This document shows, piece after piece, positions 1 to 9,641 of a DNA stretch of 64,000 bases. How positions within the stretch are numbered: the first letter of the stretch is position 1; the number at the start of each line of letters is the position of its first letter. A program made the position numbers and the translations under genes. The DNA comes from Rikenellaceae bacterium. Lineage in GTDB: Bacteria; Bacteroidota; Bacteroidia; Bacteroidales; UBA932. The notes under the pieces are model-generated. The model saw only the letters and a program-made list of their open reading frames with translations, made no database searches and was not told the DNA's origin. The DNA is taken from positions 18,231 to 82,230 of the forward strand of contig JALEPJ010000003.1 of NCBI GenBank assembly GCA_022766385.1, written 5' to 3'.

Positions 1-1511
1 TCGCGGTCGAGGGCAATGAAGATGAAAATCATCACGGTAAAGGCCCAGAGCGACGAGCCTCCGTATGACAGCAGAGGCAATGGAATGCCGATTACCGGCA
101 TCAGGCCTATGGTCATTCCAATATTGATGAAGAGATGGGTGAAGATGCAGCTCGCGACGCAGTAGCCGTAAATGCGCGTAAAGGACTCCCTGCTCTTTTC
201 TGCATCGGATACTATTCGCCATATGAGGAACACGTACAGGGCAATGACGACAAAGCAGCCGACGAAGCCCCACTCTTCGCCCACGGTGCAGAAGATGAAG
301 TCCGTGGACTGCTCAGGAACGAAGCCGTAAGTGGTTTGAGTGCCATGAAGGAAGCCCTTGCCCATCAAACCGCCGGAACCGATTGCGATTTTGGACTGGT
401 TCACGTTGTAACCCGCTCCGGCCAGGTCCTCTTTCATTCCCAGCAGCACCTCGATGCGCGAGCGCTGGTGGTCCTGAAGCACATTGTTGAATAGGAAGTC
501 GGTTGAGACTATTAGGGCAATGCCGAGGAAAAGCGCTCCAATCGATGCCCAGGTAAAGGTACTCTTCTCCCTCCAAGCCTTGATCATCATCATAGGAATG
601 CGTATGCCAATCAGCAGAATCAGCAGCCACATAGGCTTGAATCCCAATATAAAGGCCAGTTTGGAGTGACCGATGATGGCTTCGCGCACGGAAGGATCCA
701 CCTGCCCGATGATGGAAGAGCCCGGTATAATCATCTCGCATAAAGCAGTCCATAATCTTGGCAATAGGGCCAGAGCCAGCATCAGCGGTGCCTCCCTAAG
801 CAGCCATTGCTTTATCCTGTCATTCTCGTATGCTATGCAGAGGCTGATTGCCGTCAGCAATATGGTCAGGGACCCGTACGGAGATATGGTGAGAGTCGTG
901 ATGAAGAGCAGTATGCACATACCTGCAATGAGGAGAAGCCAGCCCGAGAGCCCCTCACGGTAGAGCATAAAGATGAATCCCGCATAAACCAGGGCAGAAC
1001 CGGTCTCGCTTTCTGCAATGATGACCAGCATAGGTATGCCAATTATTGCGGCTATGCTGAGGAAATCCTTGGCCTTGCTTAGCTTATAATGCGGTTTGCT
1101 CATAGTGGCTGCCAGGAGCAATGAGGTTGTAATCTTCGATATTTCAGCCGGTTGGAATTTGATCGGCCCCAGCTCAAACCAGGAATGGGAACCCTTCGTG
1201 TCCTTGGAAACGAAAATAACCAACACGAGCAGGCCCAGGACGAAGAGGTAGGAAGGCGTGGCTATGACTTCCCAAAGTCGCGGGTTGACAAGGAAGAGTA
1301 TGATGGCAGCAAGCCCAAGCGAAGTCAGTATCCAGATGAACTGCTTTCCGCTTCTGATGCCCCAGTCGAAAATGCTGGCCTGATTCTCATAATGTACAGA
1401 GGCATAAATGTTTATCCATCCAATAAAGATGAGCAGGAGGTAGCAGATGACCAGCTTCCAGTCAACCGCCTGTTTCAATCCTCTTTTGTATGTTCTGCTC
1501 GGTTCCAGCAT
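1..1511 (-). CDS. rodA: Rod shape-determining protein RodA (FtsW/RodA/SpoVE family), truncated by the window edge
   Basis: Not in the ORF track because it is open at the left edge. Reverse-strand translation from ATG at 1511 reads MLEPSRTYKRGLKQAVDWKLVICYLLLIFIGWINIYASVHYENQASIFDWGIRSGKQFIW..., a RodA N-terminus; directly downstream of mrdA. Confidence 0.9.
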   Translation of the reverse strand, partial: MLEPSRTYKRGLKQAVDWKLVICYLLLIFIGWINIYASVHYENQASIFDWGIRSGKQFIWILTSLGLAAIILFLVNPRLWEVIATPSYLFVLGLLVLVIFVSKDTKGSHSWFELGPIKFQPAEISKITTSLLLAATMSKPHYKLSKAKDFLSIAAIIGIPMLVIIAESETGSALVYAGFIFMLYREGLSGWLLLIAGMCILLFITTLTISPYGSLTILLTAISLCIAYENDRIKQWLLREAPLMLALALLPRLWTALCEMIIPGSSIIGQVDPSVREAIIGHSKLAFILGFKPMWLLILLIGIRIPMMMIKAWREKSTFTWASIGALFLGIALIVSTDFLFNNVLQDHQRSRIEVLLGMKEDLAGAGYNVNQSKIAIGSGGLMGKGFLHGTQTTYGFVPEQSTDFIFCTVGEEWGFVGCFVVIALYVFLIWRIVSDAEKSRESFTRIYGYCVASCIFTHLFINIGMTIGLMPVIGIPLPLLSYGGSSLWAFTVMIFIFIALDR

Positions 1512-1518
1512 TATTGTT

Positions 1519-3363
1519 TCAGTCTTTCTTGACCCTTGACATCAGGTCTGCGTTGAGTATTCTGTCCTCGACGGCCTTCCTCTCGGGTCTGATGCCGCCG
1601 GTAAGGTATTGCTCCATCATAAGAGACGCGATAGGGCAGGCCCAGGTGGCTCCGAAGCCTGCATTCTCGATATATGCGGCAATGGCAATCTTCGGGTCGT
1701 CCTTCGGTGCGAAGCAAATGAATACGGAGTTGTCGGCTCCTCTCGGGTTCTGTGCAGTTCCAGTCTTTCCGCACACCTCAATTCCGGGGATTGCAGCAGA
1801 TGTCGCAGTCGCTCCTCCTTCTCCTCCGCCGTTGACGGCCATATACATTCCGTCAATGACCTTGGCGAACTCAGTAGTATCGACCATAGTGTACTGGCGC
1901 TCGTGATAAATCTCGTCTATCTTCACGTTTTCCGAGTCCTTGATGATGTGAGGAATAAAGTAATAGCCTCTGTTGGCGACAGTTGCACAGAGATTTGCTA
2001 TCTGCAGAGGTGTAACTCCTATCTCACCCTGTCCTATGGAAAGGGATATGATGGTGGAGAACTTCCAGCCCTTCTTTCCGTATAGTTTGTTATAGTAGTT
2101 CGAAGTCGGGATATTGCCACCGAGCTCTGCCGGGAAATCGCTTCCGAGCTTGCGCCCGAAACCGAAGCTGAGCACATATTCCCTCCACTTGTCGAACGAG
2201 TCCTGAATGCTTGAGTACTTCTTGTTTTCAAGTATGTTCCTGAACACGTAGCAGAAGTAGCCGTTGCAGGAAGTCGCGATCGCGTCGAGAAGCCGCAATG
2301 GTGATGCGTGGCTGTGGCAGCCGAGCTTATGGCCATTGCCATAAGGGAAACCGCGGGAGCAAGGGTAGCGGTCGCTTGGCTGCAGCACTCCCTCTTCGAG
2401 TCCGATCAGGCCGTTTACGAGCTTGAAAACAGACCCCGGTGGGTAGGATGCCTGTACGGTGCGGTTGAACATCGGGCGGTAAGGGTCCTTTATCAGCTCG
2501 TTGTAGTGCTGGCCTATGTCAGCAAGCTGATCGACGCTGATGCCGGGGCTCGACACCATTGCCAGTATCTCTCCTGTTTTAGGTTCAATGGCAACGACGC
2601 TGCCGACCTTGTTCTGCATCAGGCGCTGGCCGTAGTTCTGGAGGCGGGCGTCGATGGTCGTGACGATGTCATTGCCCGGTATGGCTTCCTTGTCCATCTC
2701 GCCGTCCTTGTAGGCGGTCTGGATCTGGTTGTGCGAGTCGCGGAGGTACACGTGGTAGCCTTTCTGGCCCCTCAAATCCTCCTCGCAGACAGCCTCGATT
2801 CCCGTCTTGCCTGCATAGTCTCCCGGTCTGTACTTGCCGGGATGCTTCTTGATGTAGTCTGCATCCACTTCGGAAACGTAGCCGAGCAGATTGCCACCGG
2901 CATCGATGGGATAGTCGCGCACGCTGCGCATCTGGCCCTTGAAACCCGGAAACTTGTATTGTACTTCGGCAAACTTCATATAGGTCTGAGGAGGCACCTG
3001 CTTCAGCATAGTCTGGGACTGATAGCCTATGCTCGATCTGTGGCTGCGGTAATAGGCCATCTTGTCGCGGATGAACTGTACATCCACGTCGAGGGCCTCG
3101 GCCAGGGTCAGGGTGTCGAACTGCTTGACCTCCCTTGGCGTGACAATGATGTCGTATGCGACTTTGTTGCCGACTATGATTTCTCCGTTCCTGTCGTAGA
3201 TGATACCCCTCGTGGGGTAGATTTCATCATAGACCATAGAGTTGTTGTCAGAGCTGATTTTGTACTTGTCCTGAAGTATCTGGATGGTGAACAGCTTGAC
3301 CAGCAGTATGGAAGCCGCGATTCCGAGTCCGATGAGGAGTTTGTTCTTCCTGTTGATTTCCAT
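1519..3363 (-). CDS. mrdA: Penicillin-binding protein 2 (peptidoglycan DD-transpeptidase MrdA)
   Basis: 614 aa; N-terminal TM, dimerisation domain, SxxK-type motif (YPPGSVFK), SCN-like and KTGTAQ motifs; between rodA and mreD. Confidence 0.95.
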   Translation of the reverse strand: MEINRKNKLLIGLGIAASILLVKLFTIQILQDKYKISSDNNSMVYDEIYPTRGIIYDRNGEIIVGNKVAYDIIVTPREVKQFDTLTLAEALDVDVQFIRDKMAYYRSHRSSIGYQSQTMLKQVPPQTYMKFAEVQYKFPGFKGQMRSVRDYPIDAGGNLLGYVSEVDADYIKKHPGKYRPGDYAGKTGIEAVCEEDLRGQKGYHVYLRDSHNQIQTAYKDGEMDKEAIPGNDIVTTIDARLQNYGQRLMQNKVGSVVAIEPKTGEILAMVSSPGISVDQLADIGQHYNELIKDPYRPMFNRTVQASYPPGSVFKLVNGLIGLEEGVLQPSDRYPCSRGFPYGNGHKLGCHSHASPLRLLDAIATSCNGYFCYVFRNILENKKYSSIQDSFDKWREYVLSFGFGRKLGSDFPAELGGNIPTSNYYNKLYGKKGWKFSTIISLSIGQGEIGVTPLQIANLCATVANRGYYFIPHIIKDSENVKIDEIYHERQYTMVDTTEFAKVIDGMYMAVNGGGEGGATATSAAIPGIEVCGKTGTAQNPRGADNSVFICFAPKDDPKIAIAAYIENAGFGATWACPIASLMMEQYLTGGIRPERKAVEDRILNADLMSRVKKD

Positions 3364-3375
3364 ATCGCAGACCCT

Positions 3376-3897
3376 TTATCTGTTGGTGGAATACTTTTCT
3401 GGCTCCAGAATGTCAACAACGAGCAATGACAGCAGGAAACCCAGCAGAAGCGAGGCTTCGAAACGGGCGGCTGTGAACCAGAATGGCCTGGTACCGGCCC
3501 CGTCCAGCCAGAGGTACACTATCAGGAAGAGGCTCTGTGCCATGATCAGTATCAGGGAAATCTTCCAAATGCCCTGGCGCGGGATGGATATGTCCTCTTC
3601 GCGTGCAAACACTTCATCGCCGCAGACCAGCCTGATGATGCCGAAACGGAGCAATGCTACAGGGAGCAAAGCCGCTATGTTCAGACCTATCACGCCATCA
3701 GCGAAGAAATCCACTGCAAAGGCAGAAATGAAAGAGATGATCAGCGTGGCTACAGTGTCCCTCTTGATAGGTATCATCATAATCATCGCCGGAAGTATGG
3801 ACAGGGTCACGAACTGTGTGAGTCTGAAGAAGTTATAGATGCAGACCTGCCCTATCAGCAGGAGTATGAACGCGAACAGGAAACGGTTCTTTTTCAT
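3376..3897 (-). CDS. mreD: Rod shape-determining protein MreD
   Basis: 173 aa hydrophobic protein in mreB-mreC-mreD-mrdA-rodA order. Confidence 0.85.
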   Translation of the reverse strand: MKKNRFLFAFILLLIGQVCIYNFFRLTQFVTLSILPAMIMMIPIKRDTVATLIISFISAFAVDFFADGVIGLNIAALLPVALLRFGIIRLVCGDEVFAREEDISIPRQGIWKISLILIMAQSLFLIVYLWLDGAGTRPFWFTAARFEASLLLGFLLSLLVVDILEPEKYSTNR

Positions 3898-4739
3898 TTG
3901 TCCTTGACCACCCCCTCCTCAAGGCTCTCCAGAAACAGAATCTCATCGCGCCCGTTGTTTACCGCAATGGTGACGAAGCGCAGGGCTGAGAAACTCTGGA
4001 ACAATTTGACTTTGATTTCATTGACAGCGCCGTTGACGATGCGTGACTCTCCTGCTACGCCGAGCGGAATATCAGCCGGGAAGATGGATGAGAAGCCGCT
4101 GGTCCAGACAGTGTCACCGGGTGCGAACTTGTATTGGAGAGGAATCTCCTTCAGTATAGCCCCATCCGAACTGATGCCGTCCCAGACGAGAGGCCCGATA
4201 GCACCCTCGTTGCCCAGGCGTGCACTGATGCTGACTCCGCTGTTCATAAAGGACAATCCGTAGGAATAGTGTTTGTCGACGGCGTCAATGATGCCGACTA
4301 TGCCGTTGCCGGTTATGACCCCGGACTGTGCGCTGATGCCGTCCTCGGAGCCCTTGTTCAGGATGAAGTAGTTATGCTGTTTGTTTCTGCTGAGTTTCAC
4401 TATGCTCGCCGGTATGAAACTGAATTCGGATTCTGAGGCAAGACTGTCGGTGAACGCGCTGTTCTTTTCCATAGCCTCCATCCTGCGGTAAGCCCTCAGT
4501 TCCTCCGCGAGCCTGAAATTCTCCTCCGAGAGTCTCTCGTTTTCGCGCCCGAGACTGAAGTAATGGGCAATGCTTTCGCTACCGCCCCAGAGCATAGCCA
4601 TGACACGGTGTGAGACCTTGTCAATCCATATTCCCTGCAGTTGTCCTGACCTTTTTAGCATAGCGAACGCAGCAATCTCCATCAGAATGAAAATTGCTGC
4701 GCCAAGTATCCGGTATCCAATCTTCTGTTTCCGGGCCAT
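3894..4739 (-). CDS. mreC: Rod shape-determining protein MreC
   Basis: 281 aa; N-terminal TM plus coiled coil and MreC beta domain (NKGSEDGISAQSGVITGNGIVGII). Confidence 0.93.
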   Translation of the reverse strand: MARKQKIGYRILGAAIFILMEIAAFAMLKRSGQLQGIWIDKVSHRVMAMLWGGSESIAHYFSLGRENERLSEENFRLAEELRAYRRMEAMEKNSAFTDSLASESEFSFIPASIVKLSRNKQHNYFILNKGSEDGISAQSGVITGNGIVGIIDAVDKHYSYGLSFMNSGVSISARLGNEGAIGPLVWDGISSDGAILKEIPLQYKFAPGDTVWTSGFSSIFPADIPLGVAGESRIVNGAVNEIKVKLFQSFSALRFVTIAVNNGRDEILFLESLEEGVVKDK

Positions 4740-4742
4740 CTG

Positions 4743-5774
4743 CTATCTCATCAGGAAGGAATAGTTCTCAGTATTCTTGAGTGCCATACAGGTACCTCTG
4801 GCCACTGCGTGAAGAGGGTCTTCCGCAACGTGGAAAGGAATGTTCACCTTCTCTGAGAACCTCTTGGCCAGGCCCCTGAGGAGCGCGCCGCCACCTGATA
4901 GGAAGATGCCGTTCTCCACAATGTCGGAATACAGCTCCGGAGGAGTCTGTTCAAGGACGTGGAGTATCGATGTTTCGATTTTTGCGATGGACTTGTCGAG
5001 GCAGTGCGCTATCTCCTGGTAGGTGATGGTAGCCTCAACAGGATGAGCGGTCATAAGGTTTGGTCCCTTGACGATGATAGGGTCCGGTTCCAGTTCATCG
5101 CTGCCGAGGTCAGGAGTGACTGCTCCGACAGTAATCTTGATTTTTTCCGCGGTAATCTCGCCTACGCGTATATTGTGCTGCTGGCGGAGATAGTACTGGA
5201 TGTCGCTTGTGAATACATCGCCCGCAGTACGTATGCTGTCCTGGAGCACAAGACCTCCGAGGGAGATGACCGCTATCTCGGTGGTACCTCCTCCGATGTC
5301 GACGACCATATTGCCCTTAGGCGCCTCTACGTCCAGGCCAATACCCAGCGCAGCGGCCATAGGCTCGAAAATGAGATATACGTCGCGACCTCCCGCATGC
5401 TCCGAAGAGTCACGTACGGCCCTGATTTCCACTTCGGTAGAGCCTGAAGGAATGCCCACCACGATCTTGATGTTCGGGGTGAAAAGTGATTTGCGAGAGC
5501 TGTTTACCTGCTTGATGAAACCGCGTATCATCATCTCGGCGGCATTGAAGTCGGCAATCACACCGTCTCTGAGGGGACGTATGGTCTTGATGCCAGGGTT
5601 GATTCTTTCGTGCATCAGCTTGGCCTTCTGGCCGATGGCAATGCACTTGCCTGTATTGTTGTCAACGGCTACAATGCTTGGCTCGTCCAGGGCAATCTTG
5701 TTGTTCTGGAAGATGATGGTATTGGCCGTGCCGAGGTCCATTGCCAGCTCTTGAGTCAAAAATGAAAATGCCAT
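4743..5774 (-). CDS. mreB: Actin-like cell-shape protein MreB
   Basis: 343 aa; DLGTANTII, VVDIGGGTTEIAV and LSGGGALLRGL motifs. Confidence 0.97.
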   Translation of the reverse strand: MAFSFLTQELAMDLGTANTIIFQNNKIALDEPSIVAVDNNTGKCIAIGQKAKLMHERINPGIKTIRPLRDGVIADFNAAEMMIRGFIKQVNSSRKSLFTPNIKIVVGIPSGSTEVEIRAVRDSSEHAGGRDVYLIFEPMAAALGIGLDVEAPKGNMVVDIGGGTTEIAVISLGGLVLQDSIRTAGDVFTSDIQYYLRQQHNIRVGEITAEKIKITVGAVTPDLGSDELEPDPIIVKGPNLMTAHPVEATITYQEIAHCLDKSIAKIETSILHVLEQTPPELYSDIVENGIFLSGGGALLRGLAKRFSEKVNIPFHVAEDPLHAVARGTCMALKNTENYSFLMR

Positions 5775-5857
5775 TTTATTTGTTGTCTGATTAGTTTTCT
5801 TTCAAAGTTGTAAAATTACGAAAAAAACCTAAATTTGCGGGAGTTTTTCAGGAGAAA

Positions 5858-6577
5858 ATGGAGAAAAATAAATACGTCATCGTTATGGCCGCCGGTCACG
5901 GCTCCAGAATGGGCGCCGCCATTCCTAAACAGTTCATCGAATTGGAGGGCAAACCGATACTCCAAAGGACCATAGAAAAATTCGCTTATGCTGTACCGGA
6001 CATCAAGGTGGTGACCGTACTGCCCAAGGACTATGTCGAGGGCTGGAAAAGCCTTTGCAACCAAAACAATTTTTACTTTCCCCAGCAGCTGGTTGAAGGA
6101 GGCATCACACGCTTCCATTCCGTACGCAATGCCTTGTCCAGAATACCTGACGGAGCACTGGTAGCCATCCACGACGGTGTACGTCCTTTGGTAACTCCTG
6201 AACTTATCCGGAGGATGTTCGAGCGTATGTCCCGCGAAAGGGCCATTATCCCCGTATTGCCTTCAGTGGATACCCTGAAAGCAGTAAGGGCGGAGAAGGA
6301 TCAGGATGGAAAGACTGTGCTGCACAGCATTCCGGGCGTGGTTCTCGACCGCTCTGAAATATACAGGGCCCAGACACCTCAAATTTTCCATTCGGAAGAT
6401 ATCAAGAGGGCATACGAGCAGGCTTACGACACGGCATTTACCGATGATGCCAGCGTAGCCGAAAAAATGAATATACCCCTCTCCTACATTGAAGGAGAGA
6501 GGTACAATATCAAAATCACAACCAAGGATGACCTGGATTTCGCGAAAGCTATTCTGTCATTGGAGATAATGGTCTAA
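5858..6577 (+). CDS. ispD: 2-C-methyl-D-erythritol 4-phosphate cytidylyltransferase
   Basis: 239 aa; MAAGHGSRMGAAIPKQFIELEGKPILQRTIEKF, HDGVRPLVT, TDDASVAE motifs. Confidence 0.93.
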   Translation: MEKNKYVIVMAAGHGSRMGAAIPKQFIELEGKPILQRTIEKFAYAVPDIKVVTVLPKDYVEGWKSLCNQNNFYFPQQLVEGGITRFHSVRNALSRIPDGALVAIHDGVRPLVTPELIRRMFERMSRERAIIPVLPSVDTLKAVRAEKDQDGKTVLHSIPGVVLDRSEIYRAQTPQIFHSEDIKRAYEQAYDTAFTDDASVAEKMNIPLSYIEGERYNIKITTKDDLDFAKAILSLEIMV

Positions 6578-7058
6578 AGCTGGCCTTTTCATAGCCCTTC
6601 ACCCAAACCTGACGCTCGAAGGCCTCGTCCAAAGAAATCATAGTGTCCGTGGACTGAATGAAAGGAATTTTCTGGATTTCGGTCAGCAATACCTGCATAA
6701 GATGTTCATTGTCAAAGCAATACAGCTTAAGCAGCAGGGATGCTCTGCCGGTTACGAAATGACACTCGACTATTTCCGGAATGTGTTTCAGAGAGTTGAC
6801 CACATCCCTGTATTTGTTGGCCTCAGAAATGGTCACACTGATGAATGCGCATACGTTCAAACCCAAAGCGCGGGGCTTCACAAGCAGGCGCGAACCTGTT
6901 ATAACACCGTTTGATTCAAGTTTTCTGACCCTCTGGTGTATGGCTGCACCGGACACACCGCATTCCCTGGCTATCTCCAGGAAAGGCATACGTGCATTGT
7001 TTACGAGAAAAGACAGAATCTTCTGGTCTATTTCATCAATTTGGTAAGACGAAGACAT
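6549..7058 (-). CDS. Lrp/AsnC family transcriptional regulator
   Basis: 169 aa; IDEIDQKILSFLVNNARMPFLEIARECGVSGAAIHQRVRKLE HTH plus RAM-like C-terminal domain. Confidence 0.92.
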   Translation of the reverse strand: MSSSYQIDEIDQKILSFLVNNARMPFLEIARECGVSGAAIHQRVRKLESNGVITGSRLLVKPRALGLNVCAFISVTISEANKYRDVVNSLKHIPEIVECHFVTGRASLLLKLYCFDNEHLMQVLLTEIQKIPFIQSTDTMISLDEAFERQVWVKGYEKASFRPLSPMTE

Positions 7059-7144
7059 CTATGCAAACAAATTTTAAGCATTTATGTGGGCAAAATTAAT
7101 AAAATAATTTTAAATCAAAATCTTAGCCCGCTTAAAATTGAAAC

Positions 7145-9463
7145 TTACTTCGCTTTTCTGAAGCTTTTTCTCTTCTTTGAAGTAGGCTCGGACTCCGCTA
7201 TAATCCGTTTGCAGTCCTCCTCTGTCAGTGTCGCGGCATCGGTTCCCTTAGGGATTTTATAATTGGAATTGGCGTGCTTGATATATGGTCCGTAACGTCC
7301 GGCAATGACCTTGATATCGCTCTCTTCGAATTCCATAATGGACTCGTTTCCAGATTTATTTGAGCTGGCTGCGTCAATCAGGACTATGCATTCCTCGAGG
7401 CTGATCTTCAGCGGGTCGGTGCCTCTCGGCAGGGAAACATTGCTCTCGCCGTATTTCAGATAAGGACCGTAAGGGCCTTTGGTGGCAATGACATCGGTCC
7501 CGTTGTAGCTTCCGACAGTCCTCGGCAGCTGTAACAGTTTCAGAGCGTCTTCCAAAGTGATGTTCTCTATCAATTGCCCCTTACCCAAGCTGGCGAACTG
7601 GCGGTTCTCACCTTCGCCCTTCTGGACATATGCTCCGAACTGGCCGAACTTGGCCACTATCATCTGCCCGTCCGCAGGGTCAATGCCGATTTCGCGTGAA
7701 ACCTTGTTGTACTGGCCGTCGCTGAGGGATTCCTGCACCTTCGTGTGGAAAGGGGCATAGAATTCCGCTATGACATTGTTCCATACCTTGTTGCCCTCGG
7801 CGATGAGGTCGAAGTCCTTCTCGACATTGGCGGTGAAATCGTAGTTCAGTATATCCGGGAAATTCTTGACCAGGAAATCTGTCACGATCAGTCCAAGTTC
7901 CTGAGGGAGAAGCTTGTTCTTCTCTGCGCCTGCAATTTCCGTCTTTTCCACCTTGCTGATGACTCCAGCCTTCAGGCAGAGATTCACCACAGGCATTTTC
8001 ACGCCCTCCTTGTCTCCTTTGACGATGTAGCTGCGGCCGTTGGCAAGGGTGCTGATGATGGATGCCCAGGTCGAAGGACGGCCGATGGCGAGCTCCTCCA
8101 GCTTCTTGACCAAAGTTCCCTCCGAATAGCGCGGAGGCGCCTGAGTGTATTTGCAGTCGGCATTTATGCTTTTGGCAATCATAACATTGCCCGGCTCCAG
8201 CTTCGGGAGCTTGATCTGCTCATCGTTTTCCTCCTCGTCGTCGCGGCCCTCCATATAGACTTTCAGGAAGCCGTCGAACAGCACCCTTGATGCCTGGAGA
8301 GCGAATTGCTCGCTGCGCTTGTCGGAATTGATTTTCACGCTGGTGTTCACCAGCTTGGCGTCGGCCATCTGTGATGCGACTGTCCTTTTCCAGATCAGCG
8401 AATAGAGCTTCTGCTCCTGAGCGCTGCCCTCGATGCTGACATTGTCAATGTAGGTCGGTCTGATGGCTTCGTGCGCCTCCTGTGCGCCTTTTGCCTTGGT
8501 GCGGTATTGCCTCGGATTAGAATATTCGCTTCCGTAGTTGTTGACGATGAAATCCTTGGCGGTATTGATGGCAAGGGACGACAGATTGGTCGAGTCGGTT
8601 CTCATATAGGTGATGAGACCCCTCTCGTAGAGGCTCTGGGCCACTCTCATCGTGACGCTGACCGGCATATGAAGCTTGCGCACCGCCTCCTGCTGGAGGG
8701 TCGAAGTCGTGAACGGAGGTGCAGGATATCTATTGCCCTCCTTCTCCTCCACCGAAGCTACGGTGAATCTGGCTCCAATACAGTCCTCAAGGAACTTACC
8801 TGCCTCGTCAAGGCCCTTGAAACGGGTGTCTAGAGTCGCTTTCAGCTTGACAGAAGCAGGCGCTCCCTCTGGATTGAAAATGCCCTCCACCTTATAAAAA
8901 GGCTCGTGCCGGAAGGCCATAATCTCCTTTTCCCTGTCAACTATGAGGCGCAATGCCACCGATTGCACACGGCCGGCGGAAAGATTGCGCTGAACTTTGC
9001 GCCAGAGCACGGGTGAAAGCTCAAAGCCGACCAGTCGGTCGAGCACCCTTCTCGCCTGCTGTGCATTGACGAGGTCCATATTGATATGCTTGGGATTCTT
9101 TACTGCGTTCTGGATCGCGTCCTTGGTAATCTCGTGGAAGGTGATTCTCCTTGTCTTCAAAGGGTCCAGTCCCAAAGTCTCGCAAAGGTGCCATGAAATG
9201 GCCTCTCCTTCGCGGTCTTCATCGGATGCAAGCCATACTGTATCAGCGGCTTCTACATCTTTTTTGAGCTCAGCCACCACCTTCTTCTTGTCTGCCGGAA
9301 TCACATACTCCGGAATGAAGCCGTGCTCCACATCTATGCTCATTCTGTTGTCCTGAAGGTCGCGGATATGACCGAAACTGGCCTTTACAATGAAATCATT
9401 TCCAAGATATTTCTTGATTGTCTTCGCCTTGGACGGAGACTCTACTATCACCAAATTCCCCAT
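7145..9463 (-). CDS. topA: DNA topoisomerase I (start set at MGNLVIVESPSKAKTI)
   Basis: TOPRIM domain (VIVESPSKAKTIKKYLG), active-site SLYERGLITYMRTDST, C-terminal GPYGPYLKYG repeats. The track ORF 7145..9514 is extended 17 codons upstream. Confidence 0.95.
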   Translation of the reverse strand: MGNLVIVESPSKAKTIKKYLGNDFIVKASFGHIRDLQDNRMSIDVEHGFIPEYVIPADKKKVVAELKKDVEAADTVWLASDEDREGEAISWHLCETLGLDPLKTRRITFHEITKDAIQNAVKNPKHINMDLVNAQQARRVLDRLVGFELSPVLWRKVQRNLSAGRVQSVALRLIVDREKEIMAFRHEPFYKVEGIFNPEGAPASVKLKATLDTRFKGLDEAGKFLEDCIGARFTVASVEEKEGNRYPAPPFTTSTLQQEAVRKLHMPVSVTMRVAQSLYERGLITYMRTDSTNLSSLAINTAKDFIVNNYGSEYSNPRQYRTKAKGAQEAHEAIRPTYIDNVSIEGSAQEQKLYSLIWKRTVASQMADAKLVNTSVKINSDKRSEQFALQASRVLFDGFLKVYMEGRDDEEENDEQIKLPKLEPGNVMIAKSINADCKYTQAPPRYSEGTLVKKLEELAIGRPSTWASIISTLANGRSYIVKGDKEGVKMPVVNLCLKAGVISKVEKTEIAGAEKNKLLPQELGLIVTDFLVKNFPDILNYDFTANVEKDFDLIAEGNKVWNNVIAEFYAPFHTKVQESLSDGQYNKVSREIGIDPADGQMIVAKFGQFGAYVQKGEGENRQFASLGKGQLIENITLEDALKLLQLPRTVGSYNGTDVIATKGPYGPYLKYGESNVSLPRGTDPLKISLEECIVLIDAASSNKSGNESIMEFEESDIKVIAGRYGPYIKHANSNYKIPKGTDAATLTEEDCKRIIAESEPTSKKRKSFRKAK

Positions 9464-9641
9464 AAAAATTCCTCTGGTCCCACGTTTTTGTTTCGAGAAT
9501 GCAAAGAAAATCACAATCCGGCCAATTTTCCAAATTTAAATGCGTAATTTTGCAGGACGTATTCACGGCCGTAATGGCCTCAACTATGTTGAGATAAGTA
9601 AAACCGGGCGAGTCCCCGAACTCGCCGACATTTTTGCGGAA

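Noticed and set aside
2308-3429. 373-aa plus-strand ORF antisense to mrdA
   Set aside because: Shadow ORF opposite a clear PBP2 gene; no recognisable motifs and composition expected from the codon usage of the real gene.
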